Origin: Cyanophora paradoxa
Taxonomy: Eukaryota; Glaucocystophyceae; Cyanophorales; Cyanophoraceae
Direction of reading: 5' to 3'
DNA: 64,000 nucleotides
NCBI GenBank assembly: GCA_004431415.1
Contig: QPMI01000544.1
Location: forward strand, 111,917-175,916
Below are positions 21,986 to 32,995 of the stretch, piece after piece. The notes beneath the pieces are model-generated. The model saw only the letters and a program-made list of their open reading frames with translations. It was not told the origin of the DNA and did no database searches. Within the stretch, counting starts at the first letter, position 1. Every line of letters begins with the position of its first letter. The position numbers and the translations under genes were made by a program.

Positions 21986-23364
21986 ATGCATATGGCGGCC
22001 GCCGACGTCGACATTCATGATCAGATGTCGGCGCGGCAGTCCTTGCAATTGGCGGCGCCGGCAGCTCTCGCCACTTTGGAGCCGCCCTCGTGCGGCATCT
22101 GCCTGAGCGCGCTCCTGCCCCCAGTGGAGCCGGTGAGCCTGAGCTGCGGCCACTCCTGGTGCCGGGGGTGCTGCCGTCGCCTCGCCGGCACGCCGGCGAA
22201 CGCGGCGGCCTCGGAGCTCGACGGGCCCCCGCTGCAGCTGTGGGTGCGCGTGCGGTGCCCGGCGTGCCGGCGCTGCAGCGACCTGCCGCGGGACTTGCCC
22301 GTCAACATCATCCTCCGGGACCTCCTCGCTGCCCTCCGTCCGCGCCCCGTCCGACCCACCCGCGCCTTTAATTTCTGCTCACGCCGCGACGTCGACAGAC
22401 GGCGCGTCGGCGCTGCGCATGCGGGCGGGCCCGGGGGGTGAGCGCGGCTGTGAGAAGCGCACGGCGGGGGAGGGGGCGGGGCGGGGAGGGCGGGGGGAGG
22501 CGCTGCGGCGGGAGCTGCACTCGCTGGCGCGGGCGCTGGAGGCGGCCGAGGGGCCCGAGGAGGCAGACTCCGCCCTCGCCGCCCTCGCCGAGTTCTGCGG
22601 TGATCATGAGCGACGGCCGCGGGCCGCGGGCCCGCTCCGGATCCCGCCTGCTTCTGACCTCACGCCCGGGCCCGCCCGCCCGCCCCCAGATGAGGCGCTC
22701 TCCGACCCGCCGCGCTCCGACGCGCTGCGCGCCGCGGCCGGCACGGCGGCGGAGGCGGCGGCGGCGGCGGCGGGGGCGCTGCGGGCGCGCGGGGCCGCGT
22801 CGCCGGCGGCCGCGGCGGACGCATGCGACGCCATCGCCGCCCTTGCCTCCCTCGGTGCCCGCGGCGCCTCCGCGGGCGCTCGGGCGCCGCTGACGCGCCG
22901 CGCAGCGCCGGAGGCGGCGGGGGCGGCGCTGGAGGCGGGGCGGTGCCGGCGGCCGTCGCGGCGCTCCGGGCGCACGCGGCGGACGAGGCGGCCGCCGGCG
23001 CCGCCTGCGCCGCCCTCTCCGCCCTCTGCGCCTCCGGTCTGCCTTGGCACGGGCCCCGCCCCTCTCTCTTTGCCCGTCCCGCCCCGACCGATCGCGACCC
23101 GGGCGCGCAGCGAAGGGGGCGCGGGGGGCGGCGAGGGCGGCGGGGGCCCCCGTGGCCCTGGTGGCGGCCATCCGGGCGCAGCAGGGCCCGGGGCCCGAGA
23201 GCGCCGCCGTCCGCCGCGCCGCCGCGCAGGCCCTCGCGTCCATCCTCGTCGAGGGTGTCCCGCCCCCGTCCCCGGCCCGGCCGGCCGACCGCCCCGCGAG
23301 CTCGGCTCATGACCACATCCGCGCAGACGTGCGCATGCTTGCGCCCGCGGCTCCGGAGTCGTGA
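21986..23364 (+). CDS. RING-finger protein with C-terminal armadillo-like repeats
   Basis: A probable E3 ubiquitin ligase. It starts at 21,986 (a second ATG in frame at 21,992). A C3HC4 RING lies at about residues 36-95: CGICLSALL, then LSCGHSWCRGCC, then VRCPACRR, all eight zinc ligands present. Downstream exons encode alanine-rich helical repeats: LARALEAAEGPEEADSALAA with LAEFCG, ACDAIAALASLG, VPAAVAALRAHAADEAAAGA with ACAALSALCAS, and VALVAAIRAQ followed by AAAQALASILVEG. Introns (GTCCGACCC near 22,349, GTGATCATG near 22,600, GTGCCCGCG near 22,855) are 40-100 nt. The C-terminal exon structure is less sure because of very high GC. A similar layout (U-box plus ARM) occurs in plant ligases; here the ubiquitin-transfer domain is a RING. 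Confidence 0.72.
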
Positions 23365-24483
23365 GGCGGCCACTGAGCCAGGCCGGGGCGGCCGGACCGG
23401 ACCAGGCCTCATCTGATTTTTTTTTGGAGAGCCCGCTTCGAGCCTGCCATGGCCAGGCCTCTTTTTTATTTTTTAGTGTTAACGTTGGCGCTGCACCCTA
23501 GATCGCGCTAGAGGCCTAGCTATAGGCTTGCAATTGCGCTTTTCCCTCATAATGATCAGTCACCTTTGAAAACTTATATTTAGTTTAATCCCCGCAAGTT
23601 CTGTGCTCCCTATGAGCAGCCGGGCCTGCGCCTGCAGCTGCTCGCACATCAGCTATATATATCTCGTGCGCGTGGTCGACGTCAGTCCAGTCATTGAAAG
23701 CCCTGAGCAGAGTAATTTATGATGAATCGGCTTCAAGAGAGCCTTCAGTTCATGACATGTACAGTCTCTAGTCTCCGCTTCGCTTTGCAGTTCGCAGTAC
23801 TCGTCGGCAATGCATATGGCAAATTAGTTCGAATTCCGGATCGCTACATTGTTTCAGACTTGGCCGCCGTGCTCTTCCAGGCTGCTCTGCACTTGTATCA
23901 TTTTGGGTTTGATCTCAGAGTCTCCTTCAAGGCTTGCTTGCATAGCCAGTAATCTCCACATTGAGTCCCGGAGTCCATAAACGCGACGGCAAAGTGATCA
24001 TCATCATGGCATCATGCTTCAAGGCTTCGGCCGACCTGTGCGCGCTGAGCTCGCCGCCCAGCTCGGCCGGGCAGCCGACATCGCCAGCTTGCGAGCTTTC
24101 CAGAGGCTCGCAGTCGTCGCCGCGCGCCCGAACGCGTGCATGCGCAGATGCTGCCGGCAGCCTAGAGAAGCACTGCGCGCGCGCCAAATTAATGCGCCAC
24201 AGCCTATATATAGGTGGCTGGCCATGGCGCGCGGCCCGGCGCTTTCGAATTCCGAAGTTCTGGCCGACTTCGCGAAGCTTCTTTCTTTCTGTCAGCCCGC
24301 CGGCGCTTCTGTCTGCGCCCGCTGTGGACTTCACGTGCACGTCCCAATCCCGGGCCGATCATCGAGAATCGCCGGTCATTGAAATTATAGAACGTTGCAC
24401 AAATTACATGGATATGAAAGAACTGTAGTGCCGGCGATCCCGCCGGGCCGCCCGACGCGGCCTGACCTGCTTGTATGGGGCGC
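23365..24483. other. Intergenic; no gene seen
   Basis: No supported gene. The last 200 bp (24,290-24,483) are the 3' flank of the FNT-PAS gene and are duplicated at 19,031-19,211. The remainder contains T-runs (23,417-23,425, 23,460-23,474), ATATATAT and palindromic words. Confidence 0.4.
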
Positions 24484-27400
24484 CTAGACGCGGATGTCGT
24501 GCATTTCGGTGGAGCCGGCGCGCTGGCGCTCCTGGGCGAGGAGACCCGTCGACTCCGAGGCGTTCTCCACCCTGCGCCGCCCGTTAAGAGGCGAGGCGGA
24601 ACGCGGGGCGACGAGATATATAAGGACACAGTAAAGTCCAATAGCTAGAAGCCGCCGGCAGGCCGCCGGGCCGGGGCCGGGGCCGGGGCGGGGGCGCGGG
24701 GGAGCGAGGGAGGGGCCGCACTGGTGGATGGCGTCGTCGGAGACAGCAAAGTCGTCGGGGTGCGTCACCGCCACGAGCGGCCGGTTCTGCAGCTCCTCCG
24801 GCGAGTAGCCCAGCAGCGCGCAGAAGGCCTGCACGCCAACTCAGGGACAGACAGACAGACAGACAGAGGCAGAGGCAGAGAAGGGGCGCACGCTGTCGGC
24901 GGTGCGGATGACGTTGGCGTGGCCCTGGGCGTCCACGTCGACCGTGATGTTGCCCGTCTGCGCGGGGAGGAGGGCCCGGCGTCGGAGGAGCCCCCGCGAT
25001 GAAAGGAAGAGGGCGAGGCGGGGCGGGGCGGGGCGGCACCTGGGTCGGGTTGTCCGCGTCCACGACGGAGGCCTGCGCGAACGAAGGTGGGCGGGGGGGT
25101 AGGGGGGGGGAGGGGAGGGGGGTACGGACGTGGAGCTCGTAGGGGTGCCCCTCCTCGTCGTGGTCCACCGCCGCGTTCACCTGTCCGGAGAAGAGGAAGC
25201 GTGAGGGGAAGTTTGAAAGCCGAGGGGAGGGGAGGGGGGCCGGGGCTCGGCTCGGGCGGACCGTGACGCGGACGATGCGGCCGTCCTTTCGGACGTAGCG
25301 CTTTGTGTAGCGACAGGTGCGGCGGCGGGGCCCGACGCCCGAGCCCGAGGCCAGGTCGCTCCCGCCCACTACGTCGAGGTCGTTGTCGAGGAGGACGATG
25401 CAGTTGCCGCTGCCGGCGCCGGCCTCGGCCAGGCGCAGGCCGAGGAGGCCCGCGGCGCCATCCACGTCCGCCATCGAGCGCGTGTGGCTCGCCAGGCCCG
25501 GCGCCACGTGCCCCTTCGCCACCATCTCCGCGAACGTCGGCCGCTTACTGCGCACAGCTTAGACTTAGTCTTAGGCTTAGACTTCGGCGCGGCGCGGCGC
25601 ACATCTCCTTGTCGCCCTCGCGGGGCTGCCCGAGGGGCTTGGGCGCCTTGTTGAAGGCCGGGTGCTTCCAGAGCAGCGGGTTGGCGCGCAGATGGCCCCT
25701 CCCGAACCCGTACCTGCCCGAAGAAGCCCCTGTAAGGGGAGAGAATAGCTAAGAGCAGCTCAGAGCAGCACGGACCAGAAGAAGAGGTCGGTCATGACGA
25801 TGGCGCCGACGAGGTTGCCCATCGTCGACATCAGGATGTTCTCGAAGATGAACGTCCTGCGCGCAAATGGGTCGGCCTGGATCCTCGCCCTGAGTGGGGG
25901 GGCAAGAGTGGCCGAAAGGGTCTCCGCGGCGCTGGATGCTCTGCCTAACGGACGGGTAGGGGGGTACGGCGCACCAGCCGATGCGGGGCTCGATGTCGTT
26001 GGCGCCGTACAGCAGAGCGAGCGGCAGCAGGAACATGTTCGCCACGCCTGCCCCGAGGAGGGTGAGAGGGGGGGAGAGAGAGGGGGGGGGTACGGCGCGC
26101 ACAATGCTCGAAGCCGATGGCGGCGAACGCCATGATGGGGAACCTGCGTTGTGGTTCGAATGTTTGGGCGCCTTTCTTTTTTTGGGGGGGGGGAAGGATA
26201 GATGCAGGGGTACGGGCGCACCACATGTTGACGAACTTGCCGATGACGTCGTCCGCGCTGTACGACAGGTAGACCGCCATGCACTGCGGGGTACGCGATT
26301 CTCAGGAACTTCGCGAGGGGGGGGGGGAAGCGGGAGGGCGAGGGTTAGGGGGGGGTATGGGTGCGCACGACGAGGGTATTGCACCCGATGCCGCGGAGGA
26401 AGACCTGGTAAGGCTTGAGGCCGTACCTGCGCCCCCGCGCCGCGGCTCAGGCCCCGGACCTGGGGACGCACGTCCTGGGGGTACACGCACTTCTTGATGG
26501 CGATCTTCATCACGAAGATGTGCCACGGCTACAGAAGGCCGGGGTACGTGAGTCGGGCGTGCGCGCCGTGCGTGCGTGCGGCGGGAAAGGGGGGTGCGGG
26601 CGCACGTCCTTCGCGAAGAGCTCGGTGTGCCAGCTGCGATCTTGGGCGTCAGGGGTGCAAGCCCACTACAAGGCGACTCACGGCGGCAGGGGGGTACGCA
26701 CGCGAGGAAGTACGCGGCGAAGAGGGCCCCCGCGAAGTTGCCCACCCAGGAGATGATGGCTGGGGGGTACGTCGGTTTCGGGGCGCGGCGGCAGGGGAGG
26801 AGCGCGTGGACGGGGGGTACCGTTCTTGCAGACGCCGCGGAACGTGAGCCAGCTGAAGCGGTGGATGAGCTCCAGGCCGTCCACCATGCTGCGAACGAAG
26901 GGCGCGGCTCGGCGAGGGGCGAGCGGGATGGATGGGGGTACGACTCACATGTTCGAGGTGATGAGCTCAGCGCCGGTGAAGAGCACCTGGGGGCGGGGGG
27001 TGGGCAAAAGCGGCCGGAGGCCCCGCGGCGCCAGAACGGGCCAGAACGGGGCAAGGCGCACCATGAGCAGACCGACGGGGAAGATGCTGCCGTAGCTGAG
27101 GGGGTACGTCGGCCGCGGCGGGCGGGGGTATGGGGGGCGCGGGGGCCGGGGTACGCGCACAGGAGCTTCTGGAGGCCCGGGTTGTCGTACTCGTCGTTGT
27201 GGTTCGGGTGCCCGTCCTCGCAGGAGAGCCCCCCCGCCACAGCGATCCTGCGAGAGCGCGCGGCGCGGCGCGGTCGGCGATGGCGGCGGACGCGGGCCGG
27301 GCCTGGAGCGGGCGGGACGCACGAGGCCATGGCGCCGAAGCCTGCGAGCGGGAGGGAGGCGTCGACGTCCCGTCAGTGACGGCGACGTCACCGCGCGATG

Positions 27401-27679
27401 CGGGCCGGGAAACGGCGAGAGCGCACCGACGTACTGCGGGTCCCGGCCGAGGTGGCGGGGGCGAAGGCGCGCGGTCAGGCGCGGCTGGCCGCGGCGGGCG
27501 GGCGGGCGCGGGGCGGGGCGGACGAGGCCGGCGAGGAATCCCTGGGTGAATGTCTTCGTCCAGGGAAGGTCCAAGACCTTTCGGGCGCCTGCCTTCTCCA
27601 GCGCCGCGTAGGTCTCGCCTGCGCCGCGGCCGCGCTTACTTCCCGGTTCCGAGCCCATGATCATATCATGATCCGCCAT
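24484..27679 (-). CDS. Formate/nitrite transporter (FNT) apparently fused to PAS/PAC sequence
   Basis: A leftward multi-exon gene starting at 27,679. Exons read: LEKAGARKVLDLPWTKTFTQ with GFLAG (start of TM1), YVG-FGAMAS, IAVAGGLSCEDGHPNHNDEY, LFTGAELITSNM, IISWVGNFAGALFAAYFLAC, a segment with VMAVYLSYSADDVIGKFVNM, then PIMAFAAIGFEHCVANMFLL and FIFENILMSTMGNLVGAIVM. GFEH carries the conserved pore histidine of the FNT family (formate, nitrite, lactate or hydrosulfide channels). A 62-nt intron (GTCCGTG...GGGCAG) then joins LFFW to YGFGRGHLRANPLLWKHPAF. A 55-nt intron (GTGCGCC...GCGCAG) continues in frame into KRPTFAEMVAKGHVAPG, a PAC-like stretch (KRYVRKDGRIVRVTVNAAVD), VDVDAQGHANVIRTADSAFC and a PAS start (LLGYSPEELQNRPLVAVTHP). 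It ends MHDIRV at 24,484. The PAS fold looks short, stopping soon after HPDDF. The fusion rests on my splice reading. Confidence 0.72.
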
Positions 27680-28151
27680 GCCCGCCGACAGGCGGCTCCG
27701 GCGATTTTGCGCGGTGCATGCGCTCACCTGGGGTCTTGTATCCTGCACAGGCATCGCCGCGCGATCAGCGTTCGCTCGCATGGGCGGGTGAAGGGACGGG
27801 GCTGGCACGTCCGGACGCACCCATCCTGACCGGACGAGTCTGGATCCAAAGAAAGGTGAAACTAGGACCGAGACTTTCGACCGCGAGAGAGCAGCAAGTT
27901 CTCTTGGACCGCAGACGCTTGACAACCGCAACTGCCGGACGCCGGCGGCACGGTAATCTCGCCCTCTCGCTGCTCCCGAGAAGGTAGTAACAACTTGCAG
28001 CACCGCCAAGGGCCTCGGGCGGTGGCCGCAAAGCGACGGCGCACGCGGGACTCGGCGGGAGTCGTGAAAAAAAAGGACGCAGGGCAATGACCGCAAGGAC
28101 GTCAGCGGGATTCGATGCGAGACCCGGAGGAACACAAGAAAGGCCGATCAA
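27680..28151. other. 5' flank of the FNT gene
   Basis: No separate gene seen. This region lies between the transporter start and the tRNA-Thr pair and should contain the transporter promoter. CATGATCATATCATGATC (27,656-27,673) overlaps the start region. Confidence 0.35.
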
Positions 28152-28224
28152 GCCTCTAGGCGGATTCGAACCACCGACCTCATCCTTACTAAGGATGCGC
28201 TCTAACCAACTGAGCTATAGAGGC
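28152..28224 (-). tRNA. tRNA-Thr (AGT)
   Basis: A 73-nt cloverleaf. The acceptor stem GCCTCTA pairs with TAGAGGC, the D arm is GCTC...GAGC with AGTTGGTTA loop, the anticodon stem CATCC/GGATG holds loop TTAGTAA (anticodon AGT, read as IGU for threonine), the variable loop is AGGTC, and the T arm GGTGG/CCGCC has loop TTCGAAT. There is no intron. A and B boxes are intact. An identical copy lies 64 bp upstream. Confidence 0.95.
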
Positions 28225-28288
28225 GCGGCGTTTTGCATCGAACTAAGGGGTCCGGCCGGGATTCGAACAACACGCCCGAAACAGCGAA
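28225..28288 (-). repeat. Spacer with a 3' tRNA half
   Basis: Read on the minus strand, the spacer between the two tRNA-Thr genes contains GTTGTTCGAATCCCGGCCGG followed by ACCCCTTAG. That is a T arm plus acceptor 3' strand of another tRNA, and no 5' half is present. Similar 3' halves occur at 4,858-4,880. Confidence 0.5.
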
Positions 28289-28361
28289 GCCTCTAGGCGG
28301 ATTCGAACCACCGACCTCATCCTTACTAAGGATGCGCTCTAACCAACTGAGCTATAGAGGC
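28289..28361 (-). tRNA. tRNA-Thr (AGT), second copy
   Basis: This copy is identical over all 73 nt to the tRNA at 28,152-28,224, and both have the same orientation. The flanks differ, so the duplication is limited to the tRNA body. Confidence 0.95.
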
Positions 28362-28603
28362 GATGGAAGTCGAATTCCCTTGAACGAGCTGCTGCGCAGC
28401 CCTCGCAATTCAATGCGAGCCCGCTCGCGCGCGCTGCGCAGCGGTGGCTCGTGGCTGCCGGCAGGTGGGCTGAGGCGCAGGCGCTTACAAAAGAGCCAAG
28501 GGCGCAAGCAGGGCTGGTCTGAGGATTCAGTGGGGAAGCCGCCCAGGGTACAGCACAAACTCAGCAGTGACAGCGAAAGCGGCAGCTAGCTAAGGGGCTT
28601 AAG

Positions 28604-31600
28604 ATGGCGCTCCACCACCTCGGCAATGCCGACGGTGTGGTGGATTCCATATACCACTTCCTTTGGATGAAGAACAGCGAGGTCCGTGCGGCGCTTAGTT
28701 TGGCACTTAGTCTAGCTAACGCAGGCCGGCGCCTGCTGCAGGGTATGAGCGCGCCGGGAGTCTACATACCGGACACAGTCAGTGCGTGGCTGCCCTGCTT
28801 GCCGCCGCGAGCCGCGCAGAGGCAGACCCCAGCGCCGCCAGCCTGCTCACTGCTTCGGCCCTGCTCCGCCTTGCGCAGTGTACAAGTACACTCAAGCGGC
28901 ATACTGGTTCGCTGGGGCCGCTAGCTACGCTGCCCTCTCCTTGCTGGGCTCAGACTTGCGCAGGTACTTCACTTCGGCGCAGGACGACCAGATCAAGATC
29001 AAGAACAAGGGCAACACAACCAACGCGAACATTTACCGCTCCTTCACGAAGCGGGAGGAGGCCACCTCAGAGATCTGCGCCTACTACATCTCGTCTCAGG
29101 AAGACGAGCAGACGGGTCCGCCGCCGCCGGGCGCCGCGCCGCGCCCGCTGCGCCCTGAAGCAGACGCTGCAGGCAAGAAGTTCACCTCGATCGAGTACCT
29201 GAACCAGCAGACGCTGCACGACTTTCTCTTCAACCGCGAGAAGGAGAACAACGGCATCCTCCAGAAGTTCGTCGACCCGAAGGGCGACAACAACGGTGCG
29301 CGGGCTCCGGAAAGGAAGATAAAGGAACGAAGAGGCCGCTCGCCCGCTTGGCCGCTGGCCGCCAGCTCGCTCACACCCGGCCGCCCGGCCGCGCGCCGGC
29401 AGCGATCATCCAGGCGGTCTGGCTCCCGCGCTTCTGCCTCCTGGAGCGGCGTGTGAACAAGCGGAAGATATCGGACCTGAAGGTGAACATGTACGAGCGC
29501 GCCGTGACTTTCGAGGGAACCGAGTACCACTCCGACTCCGGTCCGCCGCGCGCCCCGCGGACCCGGCCCGGCGGGGCGCGCCGCTCACTTGCCCTCCCGC
29601 CCGGTTCGGCAGTGCCGCTGAACGGAACGGCGCTGGCCCGCCGGATCGGAATGGCGCGCCCGCCCGCCGCCCCCCCGCCCCCGCCCCCGCTCCCGCCCCG
29701 CCCTTTGAGAGCCGCCCCCGCAGATCTGCAACTCGATGGTGAACCACATAGCCGCCATCTCCAACAATAGGCACCAGGTCCTTTCTCCCCCCCTCCCCCC
29801 CCCCCCTCTTCTTCCTCCCCGCCCCGCCGACGCCGGGGTACAGGTCTCGCGCATGGTGCTCCAGTTCAAACTGGACGAGGACGACCGCGTCTGGCTCCTC
29901 TGGTGCTCCTCCCTCCGCCTCTTCAACGAGGTCCGTGTTCGATTCCGCGGCGTTCCCCTTTCCTTCCTTCCTCCCTTCCTTTTCGAGCCGGGCGCAGGGC
30001 GACCCAGACGAGCACACGCTCAACCTGACGCCGACGCTCACCGTACCCGGGGACGTCTACCTCTCCCCTACCCCCCAGCTCTCCAAGCCCAACGACTCCG
30101 GCGTGGGTACCCGCTCCTTCCTGTGCCCCTCCTGCAAGAAGAAGTACGGTGCGGGCTGTACCCCCTGGACGGAGAGGTTAAGAAGAGGAGGGCCGGGCCC
30201 GGCTGACCTGCTCCGCAGACCTGGAGAAGAAGAGCGAGGGGACGTACCAGGCGATCATCAAGGACCACACGCGGCGCTGCCTGAAGCAGTCCATAGCGGA
30301 CCTGGCCGGCGCGCAGCTCTCGGCGGGGGGCCGCTCGGGCCCGGAGCCGGACAAGTCGGACCGCTCGGCGGGGGCGAGCCACCAGAGCCTGGAGAAGCGG
30401 CGGGCGCAGAGCATCCTGGGGACTAGGACGAAGCGGCTCTCGACGGAGGAGGTCCCCCAGATCCTCCGCGTCCTCCACCCACAGCTCACCAAGCAGGAGT
30501 ACGGCCGCCTCCGCAAGAACCCGCTCTTCCTGCTCCGCACGGCGCCCCTCTGCGAGGACTGCTTCCTCAGCGTCACGCGCCCCGAGGGCGAGGCCGGCCC
30601 CGCGACCGAGGAGGAGGCGGCCGCGCTGGTTCGGATCGGCCCGGCGCTCGCCTCGACGCTCCGGGCGCAGGCGACGGCTGCGCCGAACGCCACCTTCGAG
30701 CTCCCCGCGAACGCCGTCCTCCCCGCGACGCGCATCAGCGAGGTCGTCGGGCGCCTGGCGGCCTCGCCGGCCCCGCGCGAGGGCTCCGCCTCCCGCAGCG
30801 ACCTCGCGGCCGTCCAGATGCTCCAGCGCAAGGGGCTCTCCGCGTCCCAGCAGGCGGCCATGTGCGCACGCTCGCCCAGTACCCCCCTCGGCTGCGACAT
30901 GCGCTTGCTGAGCCTCTTCTTCGTTCGCAGGCGGCGGGCCCTCTCGGCTCCCAGCGGCGAGTTCGGGCTCAAGTCCCGCGGCGGCCCCGAGGCGCGGCCC
31001 TCGACGCGGGCTGCCCCGCGGGAGGAGGGGGCGCCGCGGCAGCCCGGGGGGTACCGGCCCGTCACCGTCGCGGCGGCCTCGCCGGGGTACGGACTGGAGG
31101 GCGCAAGCGCGGCGCGGGAGGGGGACCCGGACGGGTGGCCCTTCGACTCGGGCGACGAGAGCCCGCGTACGCCCCGGCCCGCCCCGACCCGACCCGATCC
31201 GCCGCCGCCGCCTTACACGCCGCCCGCCGCAGGGGACGAGGGCGAGCATTCGGCGACGGCGGGGGCGGGGGCGGCGGCGGCTGCGAAGCCCGGGAACCCG
31301 GCGGCGGCGGGGGCCGGGGCCGGGGCGGGGCAGGCGAAGAGCTTCTGGATGGAGACCCCGACGCCGTACAGCCAGCGGCTGCCCATGCCGGGCGACCCCA
31401 AGAAGAAGGGGCTCCGCGTCGCCTCGACGGGGGCGGGGCCCGGCGCGCGGCACGCGTCGCCCCCGGACCACCGCGAGAAGGAGGCGCAGGCGCGGGCGAT
31501 CGTCGACGGCTTCGACTGGACGCGTCGCGTCTACGGCGACGCGCAGACCGCCGCGCAGGCGGCGGCGGAGCTGCGGGCGCTGCGGCGCATCGCCAGCGCG

Positions 31601-32721
31601 CCGCTGACGGGGCACCACGAGCCCTCCTCCTCGGGCTTCGGGCCCGGCCCGGGCTCCGGCCCGTGCCCCGCGGCGCCCTCCAGTCCCAAGGCGGGCCCCG
31701 TCCGGGCCCCGGAGGCAGCGGAGGTCCCGGGGCGGCGGGGGCGGCGGCGGAGGCGGAGGCGCTGGCGCTGCTGGGCGTGGCGCCCGGGAACGTGGCGGAG
31801 GCGGGGCCCGGGGCCGGCTACTGGCCCAACGCGCGCTACGACACGGCCGAGCACGCCGCGGCGGCCGCCCGCTCCGCCTCCCCGCAGCAGCGGCCCGCGC
31901 GGTGCGCCACGCCGACCCGAGCCGCCGTCCGCTGCGCCGGCGCTGACGGTGCGGGCAGGGCGGCCGGGGGGGCGCCTGCGGGCTGGACGAGGCAGGGGCA
32001 CCTGCCGCCGGGGGCGACGGAGGAGGATGTCTGGCTCCTGGCGCAGGCGGGGCACCCCTCGGGCCCCCGGCTCGCAGGCGACTGGGGCAAGCTGCGCGAG
32101 GGCGGCCCGGCGCAGGCGCGGAGCGCGGGGCGAGCCAAGGGGCGACAGCTGCCCCCGATGCCTTCCGGAGGCGCACCGGCGGCGGCGGCGGCGGGGGGCG
32201 GCGGGGCAAGGGGGCCGCCGAGCAGGGCAGGGCGCCCCCGAGACCGTGGGGCGCTCCGGCTCGCGCGGCTGCGGGACTACGTCGCCTCGCAGGCCGCCGG
32301 CGACGACCTCGAGGTGCCCCGTACCCCCCTCTGACCCCCCCCCACCCCCCCTCGCCCTCGGCCGACGCCGGCGGGCGCGCAGCTGCCGTCGTCGGCGCGG
32401 GCGGCGGAGCTCTCGACGGGCCGGCGGTCGGAGCCGGGCGGGGGCGAGGGGGAGGAGGAGGCGGCGGCGGCGTTCGATGGGGACGACGGTCGCCCCACGA
32501 CGGCCGCGGTCGGCTCGCGCGGCACGCGGACGGCCGGCGGCGCCGGAAAGGTCTCCGCGGCCGGCGGGAGCGGCGGCGCGGGACTGGAGGCGCGGCGGTC
32601 GGTCGAGTCGGACGGGGTACGCTACTCGATGGACTTCGAGGAGGCGGAGGCGTCGGCGGAGCTCTCGGCGGCCCCGAGCGGCTCCCCCGCCGGCTGGGAG
32701 ATCGGAGTGCACGACAGCTAG
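28604..32721 (+). CDS. Large conserved-looking protein of unknown function
   Basis: Starts MALHHLGNADGVVDSIYHFL at 28,604. Further exons read VYKYTQAAYWFAGAASYAAL, EATSEICAYYISSQEDEQTG, KKFTSIEYLNQQTLHDFLFN, IIQAVWLPRFCLLERRVNKR with MYERAVTFEGTEYHSDS, ICNSMVNHIAAISNNRHQ, RMVLQFKLDEDDRVWLLWCS with SLRLFNE, GTRSFLCPSCKKKY (a CxxC pair) and DLEKKSEGTYQAIIKDHTRR. After about 30,400 the protein becomes a long, low-complexity Ala/Gly/Pro-rich C-terminal half with scattered charged motifs, ending at 32,721. The well-conserved look of the first half (aromatics, no low complexity) suggests an ancient family. My impression is that it resembles proteins of flagellated eukaryotes, but I cannot name it. 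Introns are 45-130 nt. The exon limits of the GC-rich 3' half are uncertain. Confidence 0.6.
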
Positions 32722-32995
32722 TCCGGGCCGGGGGGTCCGCCGGCCCCCATTTCTGGCTCTAGATCTGGCGTAGTAGTAGGGAGGAAGGAGGCCCTCGAGG
32801 ACTTTGGCAGGCAGTTATAATCAGCTAGTGTTTCAGGTCTTTTTCGCACAGCGTACATGAAATGATACCTCTTCGTACTTGCAAATGGAGCGAATATTAG
32901 TACTCTCCGTCGAATTCGAATTCTTCACCTCCTGACGAGCAATGGAATATTGTAATGGAGTGCCAAGCGGCAGCTCTGGAACTGCAGGCGGCGAT

